Positions 1 through 9,482 of a DNA stretch of 64,000 nt are shown piece after piece. Every line of letters starts with the position of its first letter. Positions within the stretch are counted from its first letter, which is position 1. This DNA comes from Kosakonia sp. H02 (GTDB taxonomy: Bacteria; Pseudomonadota; Gammaproteobacteria; Enterobacterales; Enterobacteriaceae): the NCBI GenBank assembly GCA_030704225.1, contig CP131915.1:3968001-4032000 (forward strand), read 5' to 3'. The notes below the pieces were generated by a model that did no database searches, was not told where the DNA came from, and saw only the letters and a list, made by a program, of their open reading frames with translations. Both the position numbers and the translations under genes were made by a program.

Positions 1-1
1 C

Positions 2-1231
2 GATGAACTGTCGGTGACGGAGAACATTTTCGTCGGCCAGTATTTGTATAAAGGGCTGCTGAAAAAACTCGACTGGCCCGCCATGCACAAGCAGGCGCAA
101 GAAATCCTCACCCGGCTGGAAGTGCAGATCGATCCGCGCGCGACGTTAAAAACACTCAGCATCGCCCAGCGCCATATGGTGGCGATTGCCCGCGCGTTGT
201 CCTTTGAAGCGCAGGTGGTGATTCTGGACGAACCGACCGCCGCGCTCTCGCAGCATGAAATTCTGGAGTTCTACCAAATCGTCGAGCGCCTGAAACAGGA
301 AGGCAAAGCGATCCTGTTTATCTCGCACAAGTTCGATGAAATTTTTGAGCTGGCGGATCACTACACCATTTTGCGCGACGGCGTGTATGTCGATTCCGGT
401 GCAATCAAAGACATTACTGAAGAGCGGATGGTGGCGATGATGGTCGGGCGCGCCATTAATCAAAGCTGGCCGAAAACCGACTGCGAACCCGGCGAAACGG
501 TGCTGGAGGTGAAAGATCTCTGCCATCCCACCGAGTTTGCCCATATCAACTTTACCCTGCGCAAAGGCGAGATCCTCGGCTTTTACGGCCTGGTGGGCGC
601 AGGGCGCACCGAGCTAATGCAGGCGCTTTCTGGCGTAACGCGCCCCTCTTCTGGCGAAATCATCCTGAAAGGGAAAACGGTGCAGTTCCACCAGCCAGCG
701 GATGCGATTAACGCCGGGATTGTCTGCGTACCGGAAGAGCGGCAAAAACAGGGCGCAATTATCGAACTGTCGATTGCCCAGAACATCAGCCTGCCGCAGT
801 TGAGCAAACTGAACGGTAATGGCGTGCTGAACGATGCTAAAGAGTGGGCGCTGGCGGATGAGTACGCCCGACGTTTGCAGGTGAAGGCGTTTAGCTGGCG
901 GCAGGCGGTCGAGACGCTTTCCGGCGGTAATCAGCAAAAAGTGGTGATCGGCAAATGGCTCGCCACCCACCCGGACGTGATCATTCTTGATGAGCCGACC
1001 AAAGGCATTGATATCGGCTCGAAAGCGGCGGTGCACCAGTTTATGGCAGAACTGGTTTCGCACGGGCTGGCGGTGATTATGGTCTCGTCCGAACTGCCGG
1101 AAGTGATGGGCATGGCCGACCGGGTGATCGTGATGCACGAAGGGCTGATGGTCGCGCAGTACCGGGCGGGAGAAGCCACGGCGGAAACCATTGTCAGCGC
1201 CGCCAGCGGCGCCGGTAAGGAGGCTGCGTAA
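2..1231 (+). CDS. Sugar (rhamnose-type) ABC transporter ATP-binding protein, 5' truncated
   Basis: ATPase of a carbohydrate ABC importer; the gene enters the window already open, so the first Walker A motif is missing. The visible part holds the end of the first nucleotide-binding domain (degenerate signature LSIAQ, Walker B VVILDEPTAA) and a complete second domain (GLVGAGRTEL loop, signature LSGGNQQK, Walker B VIILDEPTKG). Tandem NBDs of this kind are typical of the ribose/rhamnose class. It overlaps the next permease by one base (TAATG), and the operon ends with rhaM. L-rhamnose is therefore the likely substrate, as in the rhizobial RhaT/P/Q system; that is inference from context. Confidence 0.9.
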   Translation, partial: DELSVTENIFVGQYLYKGLLKKLDWPAMHKQAQEILTRLEVQIDPRATLKTLSIAQRHMVAIARALSFEAQVVILDEPTAALSQHEILEFYQIVERLKQEGKAILFISHKFDEIFELADHYTILRDGVYVDSGAIKDITEERMVAMMVGRAINQSWPKTDCEPGETVLEVKDLCHPTEFAHINFTLRKGEILGFYGLVGAGRTELMQALSGVTRPSSGEIILKGKTVQFHQPADAINAGIVCVPEERQKQGAIIELSIAQNISLPQLSKLNGNGVLNDAKEWALADEYARRLQVKAFSWRQAVETLSGGNQQKVVIGKWLATHPDVIILDEPTKGIDIGSKAAVHQFMAELVSHGLAVIMVSSELPEVMGMADRVIVMHEGLMVAQYRAGEATAETIVSAASGAGKEAA

Positions 1232-2235
1232 TGTGGCAACAACTGCTTAAACATCGCGAAGCGCTGCTCGGCGGCGTGATTGTGCTGCTGGTGCTGGCTA
1301 TCGGCAGCCGCGTTCCGTCCTTTATCGGCCCCGCTAATCTGGTGGAGATGTTCAACGACACCGCCATTCTTATCATCCTTGCGCTCGGGCAGATGATGGT
1401 GCTGCTGACCAGGGGCATCGATCTGTCGATGGCGGCGAACCTGGCGCTGACCGGCATGATTGTCGCGCTGATTAACTTTCATCATCCCGATGTGCCGGTG
1501 TGGTCGTTGCTGCTGCTGGCAACGGTGCTCGGGTTGGTGATGGGCATGATCAACGGCCTGCTGGTGTGGAAGTTGGGCATTCCGGCGATTGTCGTGACGC
1601 TCGGCACCATGAGCATTTATCGCGGGATTATCTTTTTGCTCTCCGGCGGCGGCTGGGTGAACTCCAACCAAATGGGCGCAGATTTTCTGGTGCTGCCGCG
1701 CACATCCGTGTTGGGTTTGCCGGTACTGAGCTGGTGCGCCATTGCTGCTCTGCTACTGGTCGGTTATTTCCTGCGCTACAGCCGCACCGGGCGAGCGCTC
1801 TATACCGCAGGCGGCAACGCCACGGCGGCGTATTACACCGGCATCAACGCCGGGAAAATGCAGTTTGTCAGCTTCTGTCTTTCCGGCGCGCTGGCCGGGT
1901 TCTGCGGCTATTTATGGATTTCCCGCTTTGCCGTGGCGTATGTCGATGTCGCTAACGGTTTTGAGCTGCAAGTGGTGGCAGCGTGTGTGATCGGCGGTAT
2001 CAGCACCATGGGGGGCACCGGGCGCGTGCTCGGCTGTTTGTTCGGCGCGCTGTTCCTCGGCGTTATCAACAACGCGCTGCCAGTGATCGGTATTTCTCCT
2101 TTCTGGCAGATGGCGATTTCCGGCACGGTGATTGTCATTGCGGTGCTGCTGAATGAGCGCGGTAACAAGCGCAAAGGGCGGCTTATCCTGCGCGATGCGG
2201 CGCTCGCCCGGCAAAAACAGGCGGTGAAACCATGA
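1231..2235 (+). CDS. Rhamnose-type ABC transporter permease 1 (RhaP-like)
   Basis: Inner-membrane permease of 334 residues, rich in hydrophobic helices, of the BPD_transp_2 family. It contains the family patterns DLSMAANLALTG near residue 70 and GGISTMGGTGR near residue 255. It would pair with the following permease to form the pore driven by the upstream ATPase. Start and stop overlap both neighbours by 1-4 bases, showing translational coupling. Substrate is inferred to be rhamnose from the downstream lactaldehyde reductase and mutarotase genes. Confidence 0.88.
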   Translation: MWQQLLKHREALLGGVIVLLVLAIGSRVPSFIGPANLVEMFNDTAILIILALGQMMVLLTRGIDLSMAANLALTGMIVALINFHHPDVPVWSLLLLATVLGLVMGMINGLLVWKLGIPAIVVTLGTMSIYRGIIFLLSGGGWVNSNQMGADFLVLPRTSVLGLPVLSWCAIAALLLVGYFLRYSRTGRALYTAGGNATAAYYTGINAGKMQFVSFCLSGALAGFCGYLWISRFAVAYVDVANGFELQVVAACVIGGISTMGGTGRVLGCLFGALFLGVINNALPVIGISPFWQMAISGTVIVIAVLLNERGNKRKGRLILRDAALARQKQAVKP

Positions 2236-3236
2236 GCAAAATCCTGACGTCTGATTCTACAAAAACGCGGGCCGCGCCAACGCCGCTCTTTCGCCGTCTG
2301 CTGTGCTGGGAAGGGTTTTTACTGGCGGTGACGCTGGCAGTATTTGTGGTGAACGCTATTGCCTCGCCTTACTTTCTTAATATCTGGAACCTCTCGGATG
2401 CGACGTTCAACTTCACCGAGAAAGCGATCATCGTGTTGCCAATGGCAATGCTGATTATCGCCAGGGAGATTGATTTGTCGGTCGCCGCCACTATCGCGCT
2501 GAGTTCAACGGCGATGGGCTTTTGCGCCCAGGCCGGGGTCGATACGCCGCTGTTGGTGTGCGTCGGTCTGGGCGTCGGGCTGCTGTGCGGGCTGTTCAAC
2601 GGCATTCTGGTGACCCGCTTTAACCTGTCGTCAATTGTGATAACCATCGGCACCATGAGTTTGTATCGCGGTATTACCTACATTCTGCTGGGCGATCAGG
2701 CGCTGAACACCTGGCCGGAGAGTTTCGCCTGGTTTGGTCAGGGTTATGTGTGGGGCGCGCTGTCGTTTGAGTTTGCCCTGTTCATCGTGCTGGCGCTGGT
2801 ATTTGCCTTTGTGCTGCACAGAACCAACTTTGGCCGCCGGACGTATGCCATTGGCAATAACCCGACCGGCGCGTGGTATTCCGGCATCAATGTGAAGCGC
2901 CACAACCTGATCCTGTTTGCGCTGGTGGGATTAATGGCGGGTCTGGCCTCGGTGCTGCTGACGTCGCGTTTGGGCAGTACGCGCCCGACGATTGCGCTGG
3001 GTTGGGAACTGTCGGTGGTGACAATGGCGGTGCTCGGCGGCGTCAATATTCTTGGCGGCTCCGGCAGCATGGTGGGCGTGATTATCGCTGCCTTCCTGAT
3101 GGGGCTGGTGACCTTTGGCCTGAGCCTGCTTAACGTGCCGGGCATTGTGATGTCGATTATCGTCGGCGCGATGCTGATTGTGGTGATTTCGCTGCCGATC
3201 ATTACCCGCCGCGTGATACAGCGCAAACAAACGTAA
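2232..3236 (+). CDS. Rhamnose-type ABC transporter permease 2 (RhaQ-like)
   Basis: Second permease, 334 residues, paralogous to the preceding one; the two share the pattern with GTMS-YRG in the middle and a GG-rich loop (VLGGVNILGGSG near residue 275). It begins with ATG overlapping the previous stop by four bases. Two distinct permeases plus a tandem-NBD ATPase is the usual make-up of rhamnose importers of the RhaSTPQ type. The periplasmic binding protein must lie upstream of the window. A REP-like repeat follows its stop codon. Confidence 0.88.
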   Translation: MSKILTSDSTKTRAAPTPLFRRLLCWEGFLLAVTLAVFVVNAIASPYFLNIWNLSDATFNFTEKAIIVLPMAMLIIAREIDLSVAATIALSSTAMGFCAQAGVDTPLLVCVGLGVGLLCGLFNGILVTRFNLSSIVITIGTMSLYRGITYILLGDQALNTWPESFAWFGQGYVWGALSFEFALFIVLALVFAFVLHRTNFGRRTYAIGNNPTGAWYSGINVKRHNLILFALVGLMAGLASVLLTSRLGSTRPTIALGWELSVVTMAVLGGVNILGGSGSMVGVIIAAFLMGLVTFGLSLLNVPGIVMSIIVGAMLIVVISLPIITRRVIQRKQT

Positions 3237-3301
3237 GCCCGGTAAGCGCAGCGCCACCGGGCAAAAAAATTCATCCGGCGACATGGAGTATCGCCGCCGG
3301 A
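3237..3301. repeat. REP-like palindrome pair between permease and fucO
   Basis: Immediately after the permease stop is an imperfect hairpin starting GCCCGGTAAGCG (3237-3262), whose arms are of the REP type. A second inverted repeat, TCCGGCG at 3274-3280 with CGCCGGA at 3295-3301, follows. No T tract follows on the plus strand, so it is not a classical terminator for the operon. Such elements often stabilise upstream mRNA and could set unequal expression of transporter and enzyme genes. Confidence 0.6.
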
Positions 3302-3331
3302 AAAAATCACAGCAAATTAAGGAGAGTTACG

Positions 3332-4480
3332 ATGAGTTTTATGTTGGCACTACCCAAAATCAGCCTGCATGGCGCAGGCGCAATTGGCGATATGGTCAAT
3401 CTGGTGGCAAATAAACAGTGGGGCAAAGCCCTGATTGTTACCGACGGGCAACTGGTGAAACTGGGCTTGCTGGATAGCCTGTTTACCGCGCTGAAAGCAC
3501 ACAATATGCCTTACCATCTGTTTGATGACGTCTTCCCGAACCCGACCGAAGCGCTGGTGCAAAAAGGTTATGCTGCGTACCAAAACGCGGCCTGCGATTA
3601 CATTATCGCCTTTGGCGGCGGTAGCCCGATCGATACCGCCAAAGCAGTAAAAATCCTCACCGCTAACCCAGGCCCGTCCACGGCTTATTCCGGCGTCGGT
3701 AAAGTGAAAAATGCCGGTGTGCCGCTGGTGGCGATTAACACCACAGCGGGTACGGCGGCGGAAATGACCAGTAACGCGGTGATTATTGATTCCGCGCGTC
3801 AGGTCAAAGAGGTGATTATCGATCCCAATATCATCCCGGATATCGCGGTAGACGATGCCAGCGTGATGCTGGAGATCCCCGCCGCAGTCACCGCTGCAAC
3901 CGGTATGGATGCCCTGACCCACGCGGTGGAAGCCTATGTTTCGGTGGGCGCGCATCCGTTAACCGATGCCAATGCGCTGGAAGCGATTCGCTTGATCAAT
4001 CTGTGGCTGCCGAAAGCGGTAGACGATGGGCATAACCTTGAAGCGCGCGAGCAAATGGCGTTTGGTCAGTACCTGGCGGGCATGGCGTTTAACAGTGCCG
4101 GTCTTGGCCTGGTGCATGCGCTGGCGCATCAGCCGGGCGCAACCCACAACCTGCCGCACGGTGTATGCAACGCCATCCTGCTGCCGATCATCGAAAACTT
4201 TAATCGCCCGAGTGCGGTGACCCGCTTTGCCCGCGTCGCACAGGCGATGGGTGTCGACACCAAAGGCATGAGCGATGAAGCGGCAAGCAGGGAAGCGATC
4301 AACGCTATTCGTAAACTGAGTGCGCGCGTCGGTATTCCTTCCGGCTTTAGCAAACTGGGTGTGACCAAAGCGGATATCGAAGGCTGGCTGGATAAAGCGC
4401 TGGCCGATCCGTGCGCGCCGTGCAACCCGCGAACTGCCAGCCGGGATGAAGTCCGCGAGCTCTATCTGGAGGCATTATGA
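3332..4480 (+). CDS. fucO: Iron-dependent alcohol dehydrogenase, probable lactaldehyde reductase
   Basis: Group III iron alcohol dehydrogenase, 382 residues, cytoplasmic. It carries the NAD-binding GGGS loop (residues 95-98) and the four metal ligands Asp193, His197, His262 and His276 in the spacing of E. coli FucO. In rhamnose and fucose breakdown this enzyme reduces L-lactaldehyde to 1,2-propanediol under anaerobiosis. The sequence around the active site looks closer to YiaY than to K-12 FucO, so the symbol rests on position: between rhamnose transport genes and rhaM. A good ribosome site (AAGGAGAG) precedes the ATG. The stop overlaps the rhaM start (ATGA). Confidence 0.82.
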   Translation: MSFMLALPKISLHGAGAIGDMVNLVANKQWGKALIVTDGQLVKLGLLDSLFTALKAHNMPYHLFDDVFPNPTEALVQKGYAAYQNAACDYIIAFGGGSPIDTAKAVKILTANPGPSTAYSGVGKVKNAGVPLVAINTTAGTAAEMTSNAVIIDSARQVKEVIIDPNIIPDIAVDDASVMLEIPAAVTAATGMDALTHAVEAYVSVGAHPLTDANALEAIRLINLWLPKAVDDGHNLEAREQMAFGQYLAGMAFNSAGLGLVHALAHQPGATHNLPHGVCNAILLPIIENFNRPSAVTRFARVAQAMGVDTKGMSDEAASREAINAIRKLSARVGIPSGFSKLGVTKADIEGWLDKALADPCAPCNPRTASRDEVRELYLEAL

Positions 4481-4791
4481 TCCGCAAAGCCTTTGTGATG
4501 CAGGTTAATCCCGATGCGCACGAAGAGTATGAACGTCGCCATAACCCTATCTGGCCGGAGCTGGAAGCGGCACTGAAAGAGGGCGGCGCGCACCATTACG
4601 CCATTTACCTCGATAAAGAACGCAACCTGCTGTTCGCAACGGTCGAGATCGAATCCGAAGCACGCTGGAATGCGGTAGCCAATACCGACGTGTGCCAGCG
4701 CTGGTGGAAACATATGCGCGATGTAATGCCCGCTAACCCGGATAACAGCCCGGTGAGTGCGGAGCTACAGGAAGTGTTTTATCTGGCATAG
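4477..4791 (+). CDS. rhaM: L-rhamnose mutarotase
   Basis: A 104-residue protein closely matching E. coli RhaM over its length, including the opening MIRKAFVMQVNPDAHEEYE and the RWWKHMRDVM stretch. It interconverts the alpha and beta anomers of L-rhamnose so the pyranose can be used by the isomerase. It is the last gene of the operon and overlaps fucO by four bases. A short G-rich inverted repeat (CCCTCTC...GGGAGGGGG) follows at about 4800-4825 and could end transcription toward the convergent fimbrial operon. Confidence 0.95.
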   Translation: MIRKAFVMQVNPDAHEEYERRHNPIWPELEAALKEGGAHHYAIYLDKERNLLFATVEIESEARWNAVANTDVCQRWWKHMRDVMPANPDNSPVSAELQEVFYLA

Positions 4792-4823
4792 CCGTTTGCC
4801 CCCTCTCTATTGCAGGGAGGGGG

Positions 4824-5567
4824 TTAGCGGAACGGAAACTCACTTTCGTAAACCTGCCCGATATCATCAATCAGGTGAGCTTTGATACGTAAAGGTAACA
4901 TCGCTGGCGGGGGTGTCTTGACCACCACGGTATAGCGTTTTTCGCCGTAGGGCGACACCATCATGTCTGGCTGTTGCTCAACGGCGTAGACCTTATCTCC
5001 TGCCATTAACGACAAACCCGCAAACGAGACATACCAGGGTGATGCATTCCGGCAAATAATCTCGATTTTTTCGCCGTTGCTTACCCGGCTGAAGCTGATT
5101 TTTTTGCTGATATCTTCTGGTTCGCCAAGATTTTTCGGACGCCAGAAGATTTTCATTTGCGTATTCATCGTCAGGGTCACGCTCTGCATATGTGGCTCAG
5201 GCGTAGTGGACTTGGGCGGGATCTCATACAAATTAAGCCAGAACACGGATTCACGATCTTCCGGCAATGCTTGCTGGTTATACACCAGCCGCAGCCCCTG
5301 CATCTGCTGCGGTTCCAGTGAAAATAGCGTGGGAATAGAGACAAATGGTGTTTTGATGCGACTGGGTGACGCGACATCAATATCACCGTGATCGACCCAG
5401 GTTTGTACCATCACCGGCCAGCTATTGGTGTTTACTAACATTAGACTCTGTTGTGTCTGGCCTTCTTTAAAAATTACGCGCGTTGAGGCTGCAATCAGCC
5501 CCGCGTGAGTGGAAAAGGCGGTCGTGAATAAGACCGCCATCAGTAACGCAGCAAAACGAAACGTCAT
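4824..5567 (-). CDS. Periplasmic fimbrial chaperone 2 (PapD family)
   Basis: A 247-residue secreted protein with an N-terminal signal peptide ending near AFSTHAG. It has PapD-type features: VIFKEGQTQQSLMLVN near the start, and RESVFWLNLYEIPPK near residue 105, the conserved loop of the family. It would cap fimbrial subunits in the periplasm and deliver them to the usher. It is the last gene of the operon and overlaps the adhesin gene by four bases. That placement suggests a chaperone dedicated to the tip adhesin, with the first chaperone serving the major subunit; this division of labour is inference. Confidence 0.9.
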   Translation of the reverse strand: MTFRFAALLMAVLFTTAFSTHAGLIAASTRVIFKEGQTQQSLMLVNTNSWPVMVQTWVDHGDIDVASPSRIKTPFVSIPTLFSLEPQQMQGLRLVYNQQALPEDRESVFWLNLYEIPPKSTTPEPHMQSVTLTMNTQMKIFWRPKNLGEPEDISKKISFSRVSNGEKIEIICRNASPWYVSFAGLSLMAGDKVYAVEQQPDMMVSPYGEKRYTVVVKTPPPAMLPLRIKAHLIDDIGQVYESEFPFR

Positions 5568-6895
5568 TGTACTTTCACCAGCACTTGCGCACTGGCGTCC
5601 ACTTTACCGGCGGTAACCGTTTGACCAGCAATACGTGTCAGATAAGCATTGAAATTGACGACATACTCGCTAATCCCTTGCGAACCGCCGTTAGTGATCA
5701 TTGTTGCCCCATCTCTTACCGCATACCAACCGCCGTTATTGCCCGGCAGACAAGTACCTGTCTGGCAATGATTCCAGCCAAGAAAATTGCGCAGCGTACC
5801 GCTGTTGGCGTTCGCAATCCGTATGCCAACGCCACCCGCCACGCCTGGCTGACCGTAATTGGGAGGAAGCAGATAGCTCACACCGCCCGACGCGTTCACC
5901 AGATTCAGTCTGTTTGCGGCCAGATAACTGTCGTACGGTACCTGGAGACCCAGCGCCGTCGTCCCTTGAACCGTGTGGCTAACTGAACGGCCCTCACAGA
6001 GAATACGCACGTCAAAATTGCTTTGAACACTTTGGCCATTGTTCAGGTCGGTAATGGAAATTGTGGGAAATAACACCACGGGTGTAACACTTTTTGCTAC
6101 GCACGTTGGCGTCGCCACCAGCGTTGCCCCCGGGACAGTGGCGTTCCCCATATTGACTGCCATCCAGTTATCCATTAACCAACCGTTCCAGTCATAGGCA
6201 GAATCTCCAGCATCACAATAGGCTTGCGTACTACCGGGCGAGCAGAAGGAGACATACGCATTGGGCTGGACACAGGTATAGGTACCGGTTGTTATTTGGT
6301 ATCTTTTGGCGCACCAATCAGTAGGTGCGACCCCATAAGGTGATTCAGAGCTCAAACGAATGAGATCGGCACGTATGGGGCTAAAATCCTTAACGCGAAT
6401 ATAAATCTGCGTGCCATCGGGTGAAACGAGATAGTTTTTCATCGGGATACGCTGGAAGTAGCGTGTAAAGGGCGTGCCTGAATTAACATGTATCAGACGT
6501 ATCCCTACGTGGCTAAACAGCGTGCCATAGTAGTTGGGATAACCATCGGCGGCGCCTAAATCAAAGAAACCCCCGTTACGATCATCACCATTGGTGGCAA
6601 TAATCTCAAAAATGTTGTTTTTATCTGCAATGTCACAGACCCATAAAACACTGTCCGGGCCTTTGTAACGCGGGTTATTTGCAAAAGTCACAACACTTGC
6701 GCCCAGCGGAGTGCCCACCGGATGTATCGCCAGACTGGAGACGTTAACGGTGCCCAGCCCTAGCCCAACACCCCATGCATCTAATTCTGTCCGGACAAAA
6801 TCCGGCCCTTTTTTGCACAGTGCGCCAACGGGCAAGCTAATCAACAAAATCAAGTTCAGCAAAATGATGCGTATAAGTGTCATAAATAACTTCAT
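5564..6895 (-). CDS. Two-domain fimbrial tip adhesin (putative)
   Basis: A 443-residue secreted protein: signal peptide to about residue 26, a Cys-containing N-terminal region of about 240 residues with no family I recognise, then a C-terminal pilin-like domain ending in the hydrophobic/aromatic pattern AQVLVKVQ. Length and last-but-one position in a chaperone-usher operon fit a FimH/PapG-type lectin-plus-pilin adhesin rather than a shaft subunit. The receptor cannot be predicted. The gap to the usher stop is only three bases. Many cysteines (for example WCAKRY, TYTCVQ, SFCSPG, AYCDAG) suggest a disulfide-rich binding domain. Confidence 0.8.
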   Translation of the reverse strand: MKLFMTLIRIILLNLILLISLPVGALCKKGPDFVRTELDAWGVGLGLGTVNVSSLAIHPVGTPLGASVVTFANNPRYKGPDSVLWVCDIADKNNIFEIIATNGDDRNGGFFDLGAADGYPNYYGTLFSHVGIRLIHVNSGTPFTRYFQRIPMKNYLVSPDGTQIYIRVKDFSPIRADLIRLSSESPYGVAPTDWCAKRYQITTGTYTCVQPNAYVSFCSPGSTQAYCDAGDSAYDWNGWLMDNWMAVNMGNATVPGATLVATPTCVAKSVTPVVLFPTISITDLNNGQSVQSNFDVRILCEGRSVSHTVQGTTALGLQVPYDSYLAANRLNLVNASGGVSYLLPPNYGQPGVAGGVGIRIANANSGTLRNFLGWNHCQTGTCLPGNNGGWYAVRDGATMITNGGSQGISEYVVNFNAYLTRIAGQTVTAGKVDASAQVLVKVQ

Positions 6896-6898
6896 TTA

Positions 6899-9442
6899 TT
6901 AGCGACAAAGCAGATCCATCAGAAGTAACGGTTTGCGGGGTGGCGTAATAAGCCATGCAATCTGGCAACTTTCTTCAGTGCTATCACCCCACTGAACCCG
7001 TAGCTCCCCTTTTTTGTCGTTAGTACGCAGATAGATTTGATTGGCTTGCCCTACCATGCCGGTATAGTTGCCATAGCCGTCATATACGGCAGTGCCCATT
7101 GGAATGTTTTTTGGGTGCTTCGCGGTAATGAGCATTGCTTGCCCACTCAAGGTGTTAAAACGCAGCCGTACTGTCGCCCCGGCATAAGGCGCGATGCGCT
7201 GTTGAGAGGTTTGCAGTTCAGCATCATCATTCATATTGCGGGGATCCAGACCAATGCTGTTGAATTGATACGCACCCAGTGACGGCGCAATCGCATAGCC
7301 AAACGCGTCAACGCGCGTCCCCTGACCTCCGATGATTTCCGCCCCGCTGGCACCTGGCGCATCAATCAAGGCAAAGCTGTCACCTACCCAGTGTCCGAGC
7401 GTCACGCCGCCTTTATGGGCGACCAATGAGCCCTGTAGTGAACCGGAGGCTTGCCAGTAATTTTTCGACGTGGACCAGGACATTCCGCCATTGGCATAAG
7501 AGAAACTTTTTTGCAGACCACCGCCAAATACCGACTGCTCTCCTCTGTTATCCGTTGAGTAGTTCAGGTTATAGCTCAGAGGATTATGCTCGCCATACAC
7601 ACCGCTAAGCGTCGTCTGATAGCCACCGTCGCGGCTGTTGCTGTCGCTCGAACGATGCGCGCTGGTCGATAGAATAGGCGAGTAACGCTGGCTACCGAGC
7701 GGTATGGAGACTGAGAGCGACCACATGGTTTGCATCCGGTTGCGCAAAGAGAAAGTGGGCAGGGAACCGCTGCCTTGCCACGAATGATCACCCATACCAC
7801 TTGGCACAACGTTATAGGTACGCGCGATACCAAGTGTTAGCGCAATGCCGTGCTTGAAGGTTTTACTCCAGTTGAATTGAAGCTGTTTATCGCGCTTTTT
7901 ACTGTCGCGATAATCTTGTGATGATGCAGAGAGATTAATATCCCCAAATTCCCCTAAGGTTTGGCCGGCAGAGATCTCTATGCGATTGCGCTGTCTCCAA
8001 CTGCGTGACTGCCACTGTGCGCCGTGCTTGAACGCTTCGCGCGAACCTAAAGCATCATAAAGTTCGGCATAGCCCTCCGTTGAATAGCGGTAGCCTGCCA
8101 ACGTAACTGAGGTACCTGTTCGCGGAATAAATTTGCTGTAGTTCGCACGCAACGTCCAGCCACTCTGGTAGCCTCGATTCGTCGTCTTCGCACGAGAAAA
8201 CATGGTGTTCAGACCGAATGCCCCGGCGACGGTACTGTATACGCCCCCCAGCGAATAACTCATGTAACCTTTAGCGAGTTGGTTACCCATATTGAGGGTA
8301 AGCGAATTTGTCAGCCCTTGCCGCCAGGCGATTTCGCTGAACAGATCGTTATCGCCAACGTCGCGCGCGCGGCCAAGGGTATAAACATAGCCAAAAGCGC
8401 CGGGACGCATGGATTCTGCCAACGCGGAGAAAGGCACGTTAAATGTGCTTTCGCTACCGTCAGCCTCACTGACAAGAACCGTTAAATCCCCCGCAAAACT
8501 TGTCGGGAACAGACTATCAATGGCAAATGGACCCGGCGCAACGGTCGTTTCATACAAGGTAGTGTTGCCCTGCATGATAGTGACTTTTGCGTTGGTTTTA
8601 GCGATCCCCCGGACAACCGGCGCATAGCCACGCCGGGAGTTCGGTAACATTCGGCTATCTGATGAGAGCTGCAAACCGCGAAAACCCATACTGGAAAAAA
8701 ACTGCCCATCCGTATAGCCTTCGCCAAGCAATAGCTCGCTGCGTAATGGGTAGATGGCACGTTGAACATAACGCCGGACGGTGCTCCAACGGCTGCCTTC
8801 ATGCTTGCTATAACTGAGGTTGGATTGCTGCCGATAGCGCCACATTCCCAGGTTGATACCGCCATTAAGATTCAGCCAGCTTGAATCCATACTGCCTGCG
8901 TGGCCTTGTCGAGATTTAACGTGATATTGGTTGGCAATGTAGTTGAGAAATAACATGCTTTCCCCGGCATCAAGACTCGCCTCGCTTACGCTGCCCGGAG
9001 GAACAGTTGTTAATAATGCCTGCGGCACAATAAAATCCATGCGCAGTTGCGCAAAATCGTCTTTGTGTTTAACGCCGTTCAGCACCACGTCACCGATCCA
9101 ATAACACGACGATTTCGCTTCCGGTGGCAGTGATTTAAGACCTAACGTTGTTAATAATTCATGGGATAAGCAGGGTTCAACTTTCTCACCCCGGCGGGAA
9201 TATTCTATATCGCTGTGAGTAATGAATTTTCCATTAAGAAAAATATCCAGAGAGTGTAGTCCTGGAGGAATCAGTTGATCCTTATTTAAACGCTTCAGGT
9301 CTTCAGCGGATAATCCGCTCTCTCTCAATAATGAAGAATCAAAATAGAAATCATGATTTTCTGCCGACGCCGCCCATGAAAAAACAGAAACCAGCCCTAT
9401 AAATGTACGAAAACGAGGAAAAAAGAAATGCATGATAATCAT
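6899..9442 (-). CDS. Outer-membrane fimbrial usher
   Basis: An 847-residue FimD/PapC-family usher: signal peptide, then the N-terminal domain opening HDFYFDSSLL and LDIFLNGKF, a beta-barrel with a middle plug region (PVVRGIAKTNAKVTIMQ, YETTVAPGPF), and C-terminal domains (GQAMLITAKH). It forms the pore through which chaperone-bound subunits are assembled. Length is usual for the family. The start is uncertain: ATG at 9442 or at 9433, neither with a strong ribosome site. It lies between a chaperone and the adhesin, all on the minus strand. Confidence 0.92.
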   Translation of the reverse strand: MIIMHFFFPRFRTFIGLVSVFSWAASAENHDFYFDSSLLRESGLSAEDLKRLNKDQLIPPGLHSLDIFLNGKFITHSDIEYSRRGEKVEPCLSHELLTTLGLKSLPPEAKSSCYWIGDVVLNGVKHKDDFAQLRMDFIVPQALLTTVPPGSVSEASLDAGESMLFLNYIANQYHVKSRQGHAGSMDSSWLNLNGGINLGMWRYRQQSNLSYSKHEGSRWSTVRRYVQRAIYPLRSELLLGEGYTDGQFFSSMGFRGLQLSSDSRMLPNSRRGYAPVVRGIAKTNAKVTIMQGNTTLYETTVAPGPFAIDSLFPTSFAGDLTVLVSEADGSESTFNVPFSALAESMRPGAFGYVYTLGRARDVGDNDLFSEIAWRQGLTNSLTLNMGNQLAKGYMSYSLGGVYSTVAGAFGLNTMFSRAKTTNRGYQSGWTLRANYSKFIPRTGTSVTLAGYRYSTEGYAELYDALGSREAFKHGAQWQSRSWRQRNRIEISAGQTLGEFGDINLSASSQDYRDSKKRDKQLQFNWSKTFKHGIALTLGIARTYNVVPSGMGDHSWQGSGSLPTFSLRNRMQTMWSLSVSIPLGSQRYSPILSTSAHRSSDSNSRDGGYQTTLSGVYGEHNPLSYNLNYSTDNRGEQSVFGGGLQKSFSYANGGMSWSTSKNYWQASGSLQGSLVAHKGGVTLGHWVGDSFALIDAPGASGAEIIGGQGTRVDAFGYAIAPSLGAYQFNSIGLDPRNMNDDAELQTSQQRIAPYAGATVRLRFNTLSGQAMLITAKHPKNIPMGTAVYDGYGNYTGMVGQANQIYLRTNDKKGELRVQWGDSTEESCQIAWLITPPRKPLLLMDLLCR

Positions 9443-9482
9443 CCATGTTGATTAATATTTCCGTATTATCAAGCGGGGATTT

